Shown here: positions 24,204 to 36,336 of the stretch, piece after piece
How the letters are laid out: each line of letters starts with the position of its first letter
How positions within the stretch are numbered: position 1 is the stretch's first letter
NCBI GenBank assembly: GCA_002862435.1
Contig: PKDC01000050.1
Location: 1-50,699 of the forward strand
Source: Pseudomonadota bacterium
GTDB lineage: Bacteria; Pseudomonadota; Gammaproteobacteria; UBA5335
DNA length: 50,699 nucleotides
Direction: 5' to 3'
Position numbers and translations under genes: made by a program
The notes under the pieces: model-generated
Told to the model about the DNA's origin: nothing
The model's input: only the letters and a program-made list of their open reading frames with translations
Database searches by the model: none

Positions 24204-24562
24204 AGAACCACGTGCGATCACTGCCTGCGGTTCGTTGGCTGTTGGCGCTGAGCCTGGCATTGGGTGCCATATGGCACCCCGTGCTTACGGCGCTGGGCGA
24301 AATGCACGAGACCGTTCACGCGTTATCCGATGCCCAAGAAGTACCGATAACGTCCAACGCGGCCGCTGATGAGGGCACCTTGGGCCAATCGCTCCATCAA
24401 CTGCAACAACTCGCGCATTGCTGCGCGCACGCAGTCGCCGCACCGGCGATGACCTGGCTGCCACCTCCTGCTCTGCAGCGGCATGCCATAGGGCCGCAAG
24501 CCAAGGAGACGGTGCTCACGTGGCCTTCGGGCGACCCCTTCCGACCTCCCATTGTGGGCTAA
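24200..24562 (+). CDS. Small Cys/His protein of the CopL/CzcI-like type
   Basis: The 120-residue protein has an N-terminal signal or membrane segment (LPAVRWLLALSLALGAIW), a histidine/acidic middle, a central HCCAH motif, and ends FRPPIVG. Two CopL-like proteins elsewhere in the window share this design: N-terminal segment, Cys/His cluster, final RPPIG. It probably acts in the periplasm as a metal-binding regulatory or accessory factor for the Czc system, by analogy with CopL and CzcI; this is inference. The GTG start overlaps the CDF stop by four bases. Confidence 0.65.
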   Translation: MKNHVRSLPAVRWLLALSLALGAIWHPVLTALGEMHETVHALSDAQEVPITSNAAADEGTLGQSLHQLQQLAHCCAHAVAAPAMTWLPPPALQRHAIGPQAKETVLTWPSGDPFRPPIVG

Positions 24563-24615
24563 GCGCTGACGTTGGTCGGCCCTCAACCCTTGGTCTGAAC
24601 TTCTGGAGTGTTGCC

Positions 24616-25889
24616 ATGCAAGTGCGACGTGCGGCGCTGGCCGCTTGGTTGCTGCTGGGTGCAGGGATGCCTGCCTTGGCGGTCGACCCCATGACATTGG
24701 ACGACGCGTTCGACCGCGTTGCCCAAGCCCATCCAGACCTGCGCCTGGTGGGGGCCCGTACCGCGGTGCTGGAGGCCGAGCGCAAGGGCGCCACCCAGCG
24801 CCCACCTTGGACATTGGGAGCCGAGTTGGAGAATGCGCTCGGTACGGGCGATGCCCGAGGATTTGACAGCACTGAGCTCACCCTAAGCCTGAGCTCAGTG
24901 CTGGAGCGTGGTGGGAAGCTGGACGCGCGTAAGGTCCTGGCGCAGAGTCGCATCGACGCGCTGGCCGTACAGCGGGAAGCTCGCCGGCTGGACTTGTTGG
25001 CGGAAACAGCACGCCGCTATCTGGCTTTGGTCGCCGCGGGCAAGGCCAGTCAGATTGCCGGGGTTGATGTTCGACAGCGCCAGCGCACGGTGGGCGCTGC
25101 GCGCCAACGTTTGCAGGCCGGCGCCTCGCCCGAGTCAGTGCTCTTGACTGCGCAGGCTGCCTTGGCCAAAGCCGAACTGGCCCAGGCGCGGGCTTCCCAG
25201 CAGGCCAGCGCTGCACGCCAGCATCTGTCCGCCCTTTGGGGAGAACGTGAACCTGTTTCGGCGCCGGTTACCGGCGACCCACTGGCGCTGCCGGCGATCA
25301 GTTCTTTGGAAAGCCTCGCCGCGGACCTACAGGGTTCACCCGAGTTGGCACAGTTTGTCGACGAGCGACGCATTGCCGAGGCGCGCGTACGCTTGGCGCG
25401 CACGGCCGCGACGTCAGATCTGGCGTGGCAAGTCGGCGTACGTCGACTGCAAGACACAGGCGACACCGCTCTTGTGGGTGGCATCTCGCTGCCCTTGGGC
25501 GCCCGCAGCCGCGCTCAACCCGAGATTCGGGTAGCCGAAGCTGAGCTGGAAGTGCTTTCGATCGAAGCTCAGGCACGGGGAATGGCGCTGTATTCCACCC
25601 TGGTCGAAGCCCACGGGCGCTACATCGTCGCCCGCGACGAGGTGGCCCGTCTTCAAGACGATGTGCTGCCCAAGCTCACCAAGGCTGAGCAAGCGGCCGA
25701 GCGTGCCTATCGCGCCGGCGCCATTAGCTACTTGGAATGGGCGCAGTTGCAGTCCGAAAAGACCGCCGCTCTGCAACAGCAACTGGACGTCGCGCTTGAT
25801 GCGCAACGTGCCCTCATCGAAATCCAGCGGCTCACCGGCCAGGCCATGGTTGCCTCAGCCGCTGCCGCAACCTCCGGAGACTTGACCCC

Positions 25890-25893
<4 letters not shown>
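24616..25893 (+). CDS. czcC: CzcC-type outer-membrane efflux protein
   Basis: The 425-residue protein belongs to the TolC/OMF family. A signal peptide (residues about 1-22, ending PALA) precedes two OEP repeats: LDDAFDRVAQAHPDLRLVGA with QSRIDALAVQREARRLDLLA in the first, and GGISLPLGARSRAQPEIRVA with AERAYRAGAISYLEWAQLQS in the second. It forms the outer-membrane duct of the CzcCBA pump. GGAG lies seven bases before the ATG. The ATGA overlap with czcB indicates coupled translation. Upstream codons in frame (to 24418) are shadow sequence of the previous gene. Confidence 0.88.
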
Positions 25894-30037
<4,144 letters not shown>

Positions 30038-30046
30038 GGCCGCATC

Positions 30047-30322
30047 GTGCCCACGCCTGACTTGGAAATGGTACGTGCCGCGATGTTTGCCGACCCCGGG
30101 GTGAAGGCCGTAGACGACCTGCGGTGGATGCCGGATCCCTCCGGCCTGGGCATCCAGGCCACGGTGACGGTGGCCTCATCGGCAGTGGATCTAGGCACGG
30201 TACAGGCCGTCATCGGCCAGATGCTGGCCGCTCAGTTCGGCGTGACGGCATTGAACCTGACGTTCAACGATCCCGGGCCCGCGCCAGCGCAACCGACCCG
30301 GGGGCCGATTGAGAAGAGGTAG
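30047..30322 (+). CDS. Small protein resembling a CDF C-terminal domain
   Basis: The 91-residue protein starts at GTG (30047), nine bases after czcA. Its sequence (TPDLEMVRAAMFADPGVKAV, DDLRWMPDPSGLGIQATVTV, QMLAAQFGVTALNLTFND) follows the alpha-beta-beta pattern of the cytoplasmic domain of cation diffusion facilitators, including ADPGV.AV.DLR.W. The His usual in VHDLHVW is Asp here. The CDF protein at the start of this operon lacks that domain, so the two could work together, or this could be a free metal chaperone. Both are inference. The tail (GPAPAQPTRGPIEKR) is disordered. Confidence 0.62.
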   Translation: MPTPDLEMVRAAMFADPGVKAVDDLRWMPDPSGLGIQATVTVASSAVDLGTVQAVIGQMLAAQFGVTALNLTFNDPGPAPAQPTRGPIEKR

Positions 30323-30420
30323 AACGGAGGACGACCATGCCGCCTCCAATCGCCTCGGCTTAGCAAGCCAACGGCGAACAAACTTATGTTCCGGCCGTGC
30401 CTGCCCCGCCTACCGCTCCA

Positions 30421-31509
30421 CTAGTCTGGGGATTCATATACATGGTGCCCCGGCCAGGCACATGCGCCGGCCATGACGAAGGCTACGCTCTGCCGTGCCC
30501 GCGTAAAGGCCACGTAGTACTTGGCAGGTGAGGTGATACGGGAGGGGTCGGCGGTGCGCAGGAACAGAGTCAGGGGGCCATTGGGATAGATCAGCACGCG
30601 CGAATACGTCCGCCCCTTGGCCTGACCGAAATTGACCGCAGAATAGCCATCGCAGGCCTGCCGGCGGTCATGCCGCAGGACGATTGGGGCATATTGCTGC
30701 ACATACTTTTGCACCAAGTTCGGTGCCACCACATAAATGCCGTCGTGCCCCGTTACATCGGTGTTGCCTGACTCGGTCCGTGGCAGCTGCGGATACAGTG
30801 CATCGGCCAGATCACATAGTGACTGCGCGCAGCGGTGGCTAATTACTCGATGCTGGATCTGGCACAAGTTGCGTGCCTGCCAATCCTGGAACAGCTGCAT
30901 CATGGCCATGCCCCGGTACTGCTGATGACGGGGGGAGTGGTTCGTGGCATAGGTGGCTTGGCGGGTATCACCCACCAGGGTGATTTCAATCCCACTGGCG
31001 AGCAGGCGCTCGACCAGGTCCAGGTCGTAGCCCGCCAGGTCCTGAACTTCATCGATGTAGAGCTCGTCGTACATGGCCGTCAACCGCTGGATGACACGGC
31101 CTTGGGTAAGCTCATCGCAGCGCACGGCAAAGTCCGCGGCGCGATCGGAGTACATCTTGTCCCCGACGAGATAGTGGCGGGCCACCTGGGTGCGTGGGGC
31201 ACGGTTGTTGGTCCTGCCTTCAACGAAGAGGAAGGATTCAACTCGTGGTTGGGCGCAAAGCGCGGGCTGATAGGGCCGGATGCACTCGCGCAGAAGAAAG
31301 CCATACCAGCTGTATAGCGTCACGTGTGCGGGTACCGAACCGGCGTGGCGCTCGAAAGCCCGGCGGATCTCTTCCAGGTTCTCAAGCGTGTAGGTCAGGA
31401 TGGCGATCCGGCGGTGCGGGCGCGCCAGCGACTGACGCACCAGCATCGTCGTCTTGCCCGAGCCTGCGGCCGAGAGCAGTACCTGATTAGGCGATGGCAC
31501 GCTGGACAT
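30421..31509 (-). CDS. gajB: UvrD-like helicase of a Gabija-like system (GajB)
   Basis: The 362-residue protein has superfamily-1 helicase motifs: Walker A in LLSAAGSGKTTMLVRQS, motif Ia-like AILTYTLENLEEIRRAF, motif II in LYIDEVQDLAGYDLDLVER, motif III VGDTRQATYA, motif V-like AKGRTYSRVLIY and motif VI YVAFTRARQSVAFV. It is short compared with UvrD and also shorter than the reference GajB. In Gabija, GajB senses DNA ends and activates GajA. Its start overlaps the end of the ATPase gene by 23 bases, so the two are one operon. All nucleotide-binding motifs look intact. Confidence 0.75.
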   Translation of the reverse strand: MSSVPSPNQVLLSAAGSGKTTMLVRQSLARPHRRIAILTYTLENLEEIRRAFERHAGSVPAHVTLYSWYGFLLRECIRPYQPALCAQPRVESFLFVEGRTNNRAPRTQVARHYLVGDKMYSDRAADFAVRCDELTQGRVIQRLTAMYDELYIDEVQDLAGYDLDLVERLLASGIEITLVGDTRQATYATNHSPRHQQYRGMAMMQLFQDWQARNLCQIQHRVISHRCAQSLCDLADALYPQLPRTESGNTDVTGHDGIYVVAPNLVQKYVQQYAPIVLRHDRRQACDGYSAVNFGQAKGRTYSRVLIYPNGPLTLFLRTADPSRITSPAKYYVAFTRARQSVAFVMAGACAWPGHHVYESPD

Positions 31510-33064
31510 AGTCCGGGAACACGATTGAGTGGGGGCTGTTGAAGATGGCTAGCGCGGTATCGGTCTTGTTGCCTTTCATGAACTTCAACAGCGCCGCCTC
31601 ATCGGCGAAGGTCTTATCCAGCACCAGATTCAACTGGGCCAGGGTATTGGCCTTGATCAACTGCTGTTCCAGTGAGGGGGCATCCTCATCGGAGTCGTAG
31701 TAGATGTAGTTCAGGAAATCGGTGTAGCGTTCCTGCAGGACGGCCACATCGCCGTCGTTGTCGGTAACCACACGGGCTTTGATATCCAGACGTTGGGCAA
31801 TCTGCAGGAACCGTTTGAAGGCCAGGGAGTTGACCGAGATCACGTCCACCCCCCGGGCCAGCGCAGGCACACCATGGTGATCCTTGAAAGCGCGCTGGAC
31901 GATCAACTCATCCGAGGGGCCCTCGACCAGGATTGCTTGCTTGGCCAGGATAAGCCGCAGGGTGTCGTGCCCCGGAAGTTTCATGAAGTAGTCGTGTGTA
32001 TCAGGCGGTAGCTGGTCGAGTTTGATATGTCCTCGCGCGCCAAAGAGGATCACGTTATCCACACCAAGCTTGTTCAACACGAAGCTGCTGTGTGTGGCAA
32101 TAATCACTTGCTGGGCGCTAGATAGCGCTGCGATCTTGTCGATCAACTGGGTCATGCTGGAAAAGGACAGATGGTTCTCAGGCTCTTCCACCAGCAGCAC
32201 ATGCGCGGCGCCAGCGGCCCGCATGGCCAACTTCATTTTGACCGCGCTCTGTTCGCCTTTACCGGCGTGTGTGAAAGGAAGATCGTCCAGGTAGGGAGAC
32301 AGACTGGCCTCCCACGTCGAGCGCGCCGAGGTGTCCACGCCCACGGTCAAGCTCTTGCTGCTGACATCGCCCGCATTCTCAGCCAGGAATGTATTGATGG
32401 CTGCTACGTCCGTTTCCTGGGAGAAGCTCTGGCGCATCCGGCGGTAGCTCAGTGACAGGGCCACCCGCTGAGCGGGTGAAAGCACCTGGTCGATGATGCT
32501 GCCGATGTAGCGATCCGTGCCTGAAAAGGTCTTGGCACTGGTGGTGTCGATGATCGTGGAGTCAAACGGGATGCTTCGGGCGGTGACGCCATTGTTAGCG
32601 AAGGAATACCAGCGCACCGTGTAGTACTCCACCGGCAAGCTGCCGCCCTGATGCTGACGCAGATAAGCATCGAACTCTGGGCGATAGTCCTCATTGAGCT
32701 CGACCAGCAACCGGATGCCGGCCATGTCAGCACCAAGGGAATTGTTGGTACCCCACAACGAAGCCAGGGCTGCGTCCCGCCCGAGGTAGGCCTCGATCAT
32801 GATGCGCGGCGGCGAACTGGGTCGGCCTAGCCTGAGGTCGGCTAAGTACGCATCGACCACAGGCTGGTGGAACAGGTAGGGCGTGATCTCGTAGGCGATG
32901 CCTCGTCCGTGCAGCTGGCCGGTCACGACAGCATGGATCGCTTCCAGGAGCGTGGACTTGCCGACCTCGTTATTGCCCACGATGAGATTCATATGTGGGT
33001 TGAGTAGCAGATCCAGGCGGCCAAATGCCTTGAAGTTCTCGATGACGACTCGCTCTATCGGCAT
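31487..33064 (-). CDS. gajA: OLD-family ATPase/TOPRIM endonuclease of a Gabija-like system (GajA)
   Basis: The 525-residue protein starts MPIERVVIENFKAFGRLDLL with an SMC-like ATPase head: Walker A in VGNNEVGKSTLLEAI, a signature-like HAGKGEQSAVKMKLAM, Walker B in HVLLVEEPENHLS, and a His switch near IIATHSSF. The C-terminal TOPRIM nuclease domain has AILVEGPSDELIVQRAF and VVTDNDGDVAVLQ. OLD proteins paired with UvrD helicases are class 2 OLD, the Gabija architecture. I chose the ATG at 33064, which has AAGGA upstream. Frames extending to 33223 read as low-complexity sequence and would put the start inside a palindrome. Confidence 0.78.
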   Translation of the reverse strand: MPIERVVIENFKAFGRLDLLLNPHMNLIVGNNEVGKSTLLEAIHAVVTGQLHGRGIAYEITPYLFHQPVVDAYLADLRLGRPSSPPRIMIEAYLGRDAALASLWGTNNSLGADMAGIRLLVELNEDYRPEFDAYLRQHQGGSLPVEYYTVRWYSFANNGVTARSIPFDSTIIDTTSAKTFSGTDRYIGSIIDQVLSPAQRVALSLSYRRMRQSFSQETDVAAINTFLAENAGDVSSKSLTVGVDTSARSTWEASLSPYLDDLPFTHAGKGEQSAVKMKLAMRAAGAAHVLLVEEPENHLSFSSMTQLIDKIAALSSAQQVIIATHSSFVLNKLGVDNVILFGARGHIKLDQLPPDTHDYFMKLPGHDTLRLILAKQAILVEGPSDELIVQRAFKDHHGVPALARGVDVISVNSLAFKRFLQIAQRLDIKARVVTDNDGDVAVLQERYTDFLNYIYYDSDEDAPSLEQQLIKANTLAQLNLVLDKTFADEAALLKFMKGNKTDTALAIFNSPHSIVFPDYVQRAIA

Positions 33065-33206
33065 GTTCATCCTTGTACGACGGCGGGGCGCGGACTTGGC
33101 GCCCGGAGCCCCACCAGATAGGGAGGGGGCGTTCATACTAAACCGGGCCAGTGGGGTGCATTTCGTACTGGCCGCAGGGCGTCGGTGCGGCAGGAGAAAG
33201 GCACAC

Positions 33207-33231
33207 ACGGGATAATTCAACATTATCCCGT
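33207..33231. promoter_or_regulatory. 25-bp dyad upstream of the Gabija-like pair
   Basis: ACGGGATAAT and ATTATCCCGT form a perfect 10-bp inverted repeat with a 5-bp centre (TCAAC). It lies about 145 bases before the preferred start of the ATPase gene and 95 bases before the KfrA-like gene, so it could be an operator for either promoter. Confidence 0.5.
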
Positions 33232-33270
33232 ATAACTATTTTCGCCGACGAGCGGTCATCTACCTACTTT

Positions 33271-33294
33271 CATACCATGTAATTACATGGTATG
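33271..33294. promoter_or_regulatory. 24-bp perfect palindrome upstream of the second KfrA-like gene
   Basis: The arms CATACCATGTAA and TTACATGGTATG meet without a spacer. A second short palindrome, GTAATGCATTAC, follows at 33294-33305. The site ends 32 bases before the KfrA-like start codon. KfrA proteins bind dyads at their own promoters, so this is a likely autoregulatory operator. Confidence 0.6.
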
Positions 33295-33326
33295 TAATGC
33301 ATTACGAAATAAAGTGGGGTGGCACG

Positions 33327-34379
33327 ATGGCGCGCGCAGGACTCTATAAGAGTGACGTCCAGAAGGCGCGCGACGCGCTGCTGGCCCAAGGCAAGAAGCC
33401 GTCAGTCGACGCGGTGCGAGTGGCCTTGGGCAACACGGGCTCCAAGACCACGATCCACCGCTACTTGCGTGAACTGGAAGGAGAGGAAGGCGGCGGTCCG
33501 GCGAGGACGGTAGCCGTTAGTGATGCTTTGCAGGACTTGGTTGCGCGCTTGGCCTCGCGGCTCCAGGAGGAAGCAGAGGCCATCCTCACCCAGGAGCGTG
33601 AGCGCCATCAGGCTGAGCTCCACAGTCGGCAACAGGCGCTTTCCGGTGCCCAAGAGGAGGCTGCCGCCTTGAGCAGTCGGCTGCAGCGCACCGAAGCAAG
33701 CCTGCACCAAGAGCAAGCTGCTCACGCCCTCCTTCAACAGAATCTAGGTGACAGGATCGCGGAAATCGCCCAGTTGAACGAGCGCATCGCTGGCATGACG
33801 GTGCGGCTGGCTGATCATGAGGCGCATACGCGTTCTCTGGAGGACAAGCATGCCCATGCCCGGGAAGCGCTTGAGCACTACCGCACTTCAACCAAAGAGC
33901 AGCGCGAGCAAGAGCTTCGCCGTCACGAGCATCAGGTCCAAGAGCTGCAAGTAGCCTTACGTCAGGCCAATGAAGCCTTGGGCGCGAAGAATCAGGAGCT
34001 GTTGGTGCTGAACCGCGACAATGGTCAATGGCTGGAGCGCCACGGGCGGATTGAGCGTGAGCTTGCCCAGCTACGACAGGCCCACGAAGGCCAACACAGC
34101 GAGGTCGTGGCGTTGCGCCAGACCGCGACGGACTATTTGGCACTGCAGGAGCGCTGGAAGACTGACGCCAAGACCTTGGATGCCATGCGCAACGAGCTAG
34201 CTCAAGTTCAAGACACCCTTGCGCGGGAGCGTGAGCGCCGCGAGAGCGCTGAAGTCGATGCGTTGCGTGCCAATGCACGTCTTGAAGCGCTAGAGCCTCT
34301 ACTGAATCAACTGACGCCAGCACAAAATGCGGTGAAGAAAACTCGGCGCGGCCATACGCAAGATGGGGGAGCCGACTGA
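33327..34379 (+). CDS. KfrA-like coiled-coil DNA-binding protein, second copy
   Basis: The 350-residue protein has the KfrA-type N-terminal domain (MARAGLYKSDVQKARDALLA, KPSVDAVRVALGNTGSKTTI, HRYLRELEG) and a long coiled coil from about residue 65 to 335, ending in a basic KKTRRGHTQ tail. It is related to the protein at 16024-16980 in domain order and N-terminal pattern, though divergent in sequence. Here the divergent neighbour is the Gabija-like operon, not a recombinase. GGGG precedes the ATG at 33327. It probably represses its own promoter and could influence the defence genes. Confidence 0.8.
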   Translation: MARAGLYKSDVQKARDALLAQGKKPSVDAVRVALGNTGSKTTIHRYLRELEGEEGGGPARTVAVSDALQDLVARLASRLQEEAEAILTQERERHQAELHSRQQALSGAQEEAAALSSRLQRTEASLHQEQAAHALLQQNLGDRIAEIAQLNERIAGMTVRLADHEAHTRSLEDKHAHAREALEHYRTSTKEQREQELRRHEHQVQELQVALRQANEALGAKNQELLVLNRDNGQWLERHGRIERELAQLRQAHEGQHSEVVALRQTATDYLALQERWKTDAKTLDAMRNELAQVQDTLARERERRESAEVDALRANARLEALEPLLNQLTPAQNAVKKTRRGHTQDGGAD

Positions 34380-34399
34380 CGAGGCTGCTCGTTTGTCTG

Positions 34400-35158
34400 C
34401 TAGCGGCTGGGCTGGCGCTCACCTGTCCAGTACGCCCATTCCATAGGGACGAGCCAATCTACAAACAGTTTGGCTACTGAGGACTCCGGTGCCAAATGAT
34501 AGGGCTTGAACATGCCTTGCTCGGGCGAACTGGTCATCAGGTAGCGCAGGCGCTTCTGGACCTCCTGAAAGATGGCTTCCCGCACATGGGCGCTGTCGTG
34601 CACGCCAAGACGCATCGCCACCGAGGCACCTTGGCGTACCGCCGCCCAGCAGCAGTAACGCCACCGCGCGATCGGCAAGCCCCGCGGTCCGGATTGAAAG
34701 ACGAACCCCACATCACGTGCCCAGCCTGGGTCGAAGTGATGTTTGAGCAATTGCTGCTCCAGAAACTGCTCGGTCTCCCAGAGTGCAAGTTCATCCCACA
34801 GCTCCAGTTTCGCGTCCGCCAGGTCTACATCGTGTGCCATATCGCCGAGTTGGTCTTCCAGCACCGGGAGCAGGTGCCTGCGCTCGTGGGTAGACCAGGC
34901 GAAAGCCCATTGCAGATCTTCGATGGGCGTGACCTCGGCATCGGGGCGGATCTGCCATCGATCCGCTGGCCAGGGAACTTGGATCAAGGCCAAGTCTCGC
35001 AGCGCGTCCAGCACCAGCAAGGTGGAGCGGCGTGTGGGCGCCACCGGTATGCGTCGTAGCTGCGCGGCTAACAGTGCGGCTAGGAAAAGGGTGCCACGAA
35101 GGCCCAACTCCTCGATGCTGGCGACCCCAGATGGCGTCATTGACGAGGTTCCGGGCAT
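34400..35158 (-). CDS. Uncharacterised protein, copy B of the duplicated divergent pair
   Basis: The 252-residue soluble protein is a paralogue of 13534-14334 (copy A). Corresponding segments are LGLRGTLFLAALLAAQ, WDELALWETEQFLEQQLLKH, ARWRYCCWAAVRQGASVAMR and a C-terminal EWAYW. It is Trp/Leu-rich and has no known catalytic motif. It ends about 20 bases from the KfrA-like stop (convergent) and is divergent from the XRE gene at 35303, with the shared 15-bp palindrome between. The conserved arrangement in two places argues that the protein and the XRE repressor work together. Confidence 0.7.
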   Translation of the reverse strand: MPGTSSMTPSGVASIEELGLRGTLFLAALLAAQLRRIPVAPTRRSTLLVLDALRDLALIQVPWPADRWQIRPDAEVTPIEDLQWAFAWSTHERRHLLPVLEDQLGDMAHDVDLADAKLELWDELALWETEQFLEQQLLKHHFDPGWARDVGFVFQSGPRGLPIARWRYCCWAAVRQGASVAMRLGVHDSAHVREAIFQEVQKRLRYLMTSSPEQGMFKPYHLAPESSVAKLFVDWLVPMEWAYWTGERQPSR

Positions 35159-35233
35159 GCGGTTTCCGGGGATGAGGGAGCGGCGTGGCTCCTGGCGGGG
35201 GCGGCGCTACCGGTGTCGCCGGTTGCCTCAAAG

Positions 35234-35248
35234 CTAAGAATATCTTAG
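35234..35248. promoter_or_regulatory. Palindromic operator, copy B
   Basis: CTAAGAATATCTTAG is identical to the site at 14402-14416. The next bases are also alike (TATGCAAG here, TATCCAAG in copy A). It is 75 bases upstream of the divergent uncharacterised gene and 54 bases before the XRE start. Confidence 0.7.
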
Positions 35249-35302
35249 TATGCAAGGCAGGGTACATCCGCCATCCTTATGGGGTCTCCATGGGGTGCGC
35301 GC

Positions 35303-35629
35303 GTGACTTTGTCCGTCGACTCAACACCGACCTTCGCTCGACGCCTCAAACAAGCCCGCCTGCACACGGGTTTGTCGCAGAAGGAGTTGGGCATCCGGGC
35401 CGGTCTGGATCCTCACGTGGCCAGCCCCCGAATCAACCAGTACGAGCGTGGCAAGCACGAGCCCAAGCTGGAGACTGCTGAGCGGTTGGCCCAAGCGTTG
35501 GGGATCCCCGCCGCCTTCCTTTACACCGACGATGATCTGCTGGCCAAGTTGCTCCTGCGCTGGGGCTCGCTAAGCAAGCAGCAGAAGCGCGAGTTGGTGA
35601 AGCTGATCGAGGCCACGCCCGAGAAGTAA
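35303..35629 (+). CDS. XRE-family repressor, copy B of the duplicated pair
   Basis: The 108-residue protein has the helix-turn-helix FARRLKQARLHTGLSQKELG followed by ASPRINQYERGKHEPKLETA, and a tail (DDDLLAKLLLRWGSLSKQQK) like copy A. The region from LSQ to HEP is nearly identical in the two proteins, fitting their identical operators. The GTG at 35303 corresponds to the copy A start. An in-frame ATG at 35279 is possible. It is the last gene of the island-like segment before the copper cluster. Confidence 0.8.
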   Translation: MTLSVDSTPTFARRLKQARLHTGLSQKELGIRAGLDPHVASPRINQYERGKHEPKLETAERLAQALGIPAAFLYTDDDLLAKLLLRWGSLSKQQKRELVKLIEATPEK

Positions 35630-35737
35630 ACCGAACAAGCGCTCGCCCTATGGGCAACTCTTCGCCTCAACCCGCCCTTTGGGCGCTTCTGGAGGGAGCT
35701 GCAGTGGCCGCGGCTAGTGCGACTGACAAGTCGCGGC

Positions 35738-35757
35738 ATCTCAGGCTTACTTGAGAT
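35738..35757 (+). terminator. Possible terminator or operator before copL
   Basis: ATCTCA and TGAGAT pair around an 8-base loop and are followed by TTT. The stem is short. It could end transcription of the XRE gene, or serve as a site for copper control of the gene starting at 35804. Confidence 0.25.
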
Positions 35758-35803
35758 TTTGTTCACGACCGATACACACGCGCCTTGTCTAAAGTGATTT
35801 ACC

Positions 35804-36223
35804 ATGTCGCCCGTGTCAGCCTCCTCACTTCTACTGCGACTGTTCCTGATCGCCATGCTCGTGCTTAACGGCGCGTGGTCGGCGTTTGCGTCCGTCAGTA
35901 TGAACCCGGTCATGGAAGAGCAGGCCAGCGAAGTGGCTGCCGCGGTGCAAGTCGACGAAGACTGCGTCGCCCATCACAGTGCTGAGCATCATCCCGATGC
36001 CACATCGATTGAAAAGGCTGGCACTGGGCATGGCGACCATGCCGGTCCCGACTGTTGCAAGTCTTCTGCGTGCCGGTGCGCCTGCGTACACGCTTGCGCG
36101 AGCGCACTTCCTGCGCGCCTGCATGTTTCGGTGCAACTGGCCTTGGGCCTGGATGTCATGCCGCTGCCCCTAGGGCATGCGGCACCTGCCTTGCCTCATC
36201 TGATCCGACCACCGATCGGCTAA
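35804..36223 (+). CDS. copL: CopL-family metal-binding regulatory protein
   Basis: The 139-residue protein has an N-terminal membrane or signal segment (LLLRLFLIAMLVLNGAWSAF), His/acidic residues (CVAHHSAEHHPDA), a Cys cluster (CCKSSACRCACVHACA) and the terminal LIRPPIG. In Xanthomonas, copL sits directly upstream of copAB and is needed for copper-inducible expression. The position here is the same, about 110 bases before copA. A protein of the same length (139 residues) and the same ending is encoded at 49576-49995. Confidence 0.8.
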   Translation: MSPVSASSLLLRLFLIAMLVLNGAWSAFASVSMNPVMEEQASEVAAAVQVDEDCVAHHSAEHHPDATSIEKAGTGHGDHAGPDCCKSSACRCACVHACASALPARLHVSVQLALGLDVMPLPLGHAAPALPHLIRPPIG

Positions 36224-36336
36224 GCGTCCCTAGGCGCCGCAATGGCGCCGTTGGTGTGGCTCGCATGCCTGTTTAGGCCAGCCGCCCGCTCTGTACCACC
36301 GCCCGCCGGTGGCAACACGACGCTTGGAGCATTTTC

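Noticed and set aside
30421-33064. PARIS or a simple OLD exonuclease instead of Gabija.
   Set aside because: PARIS has ATPase and TOPRIM on separate proteins, and single-gene OLD lacks a helicase partner. Here ATPase and TOPRIM are fused and a UvrD-like gene overlaps.
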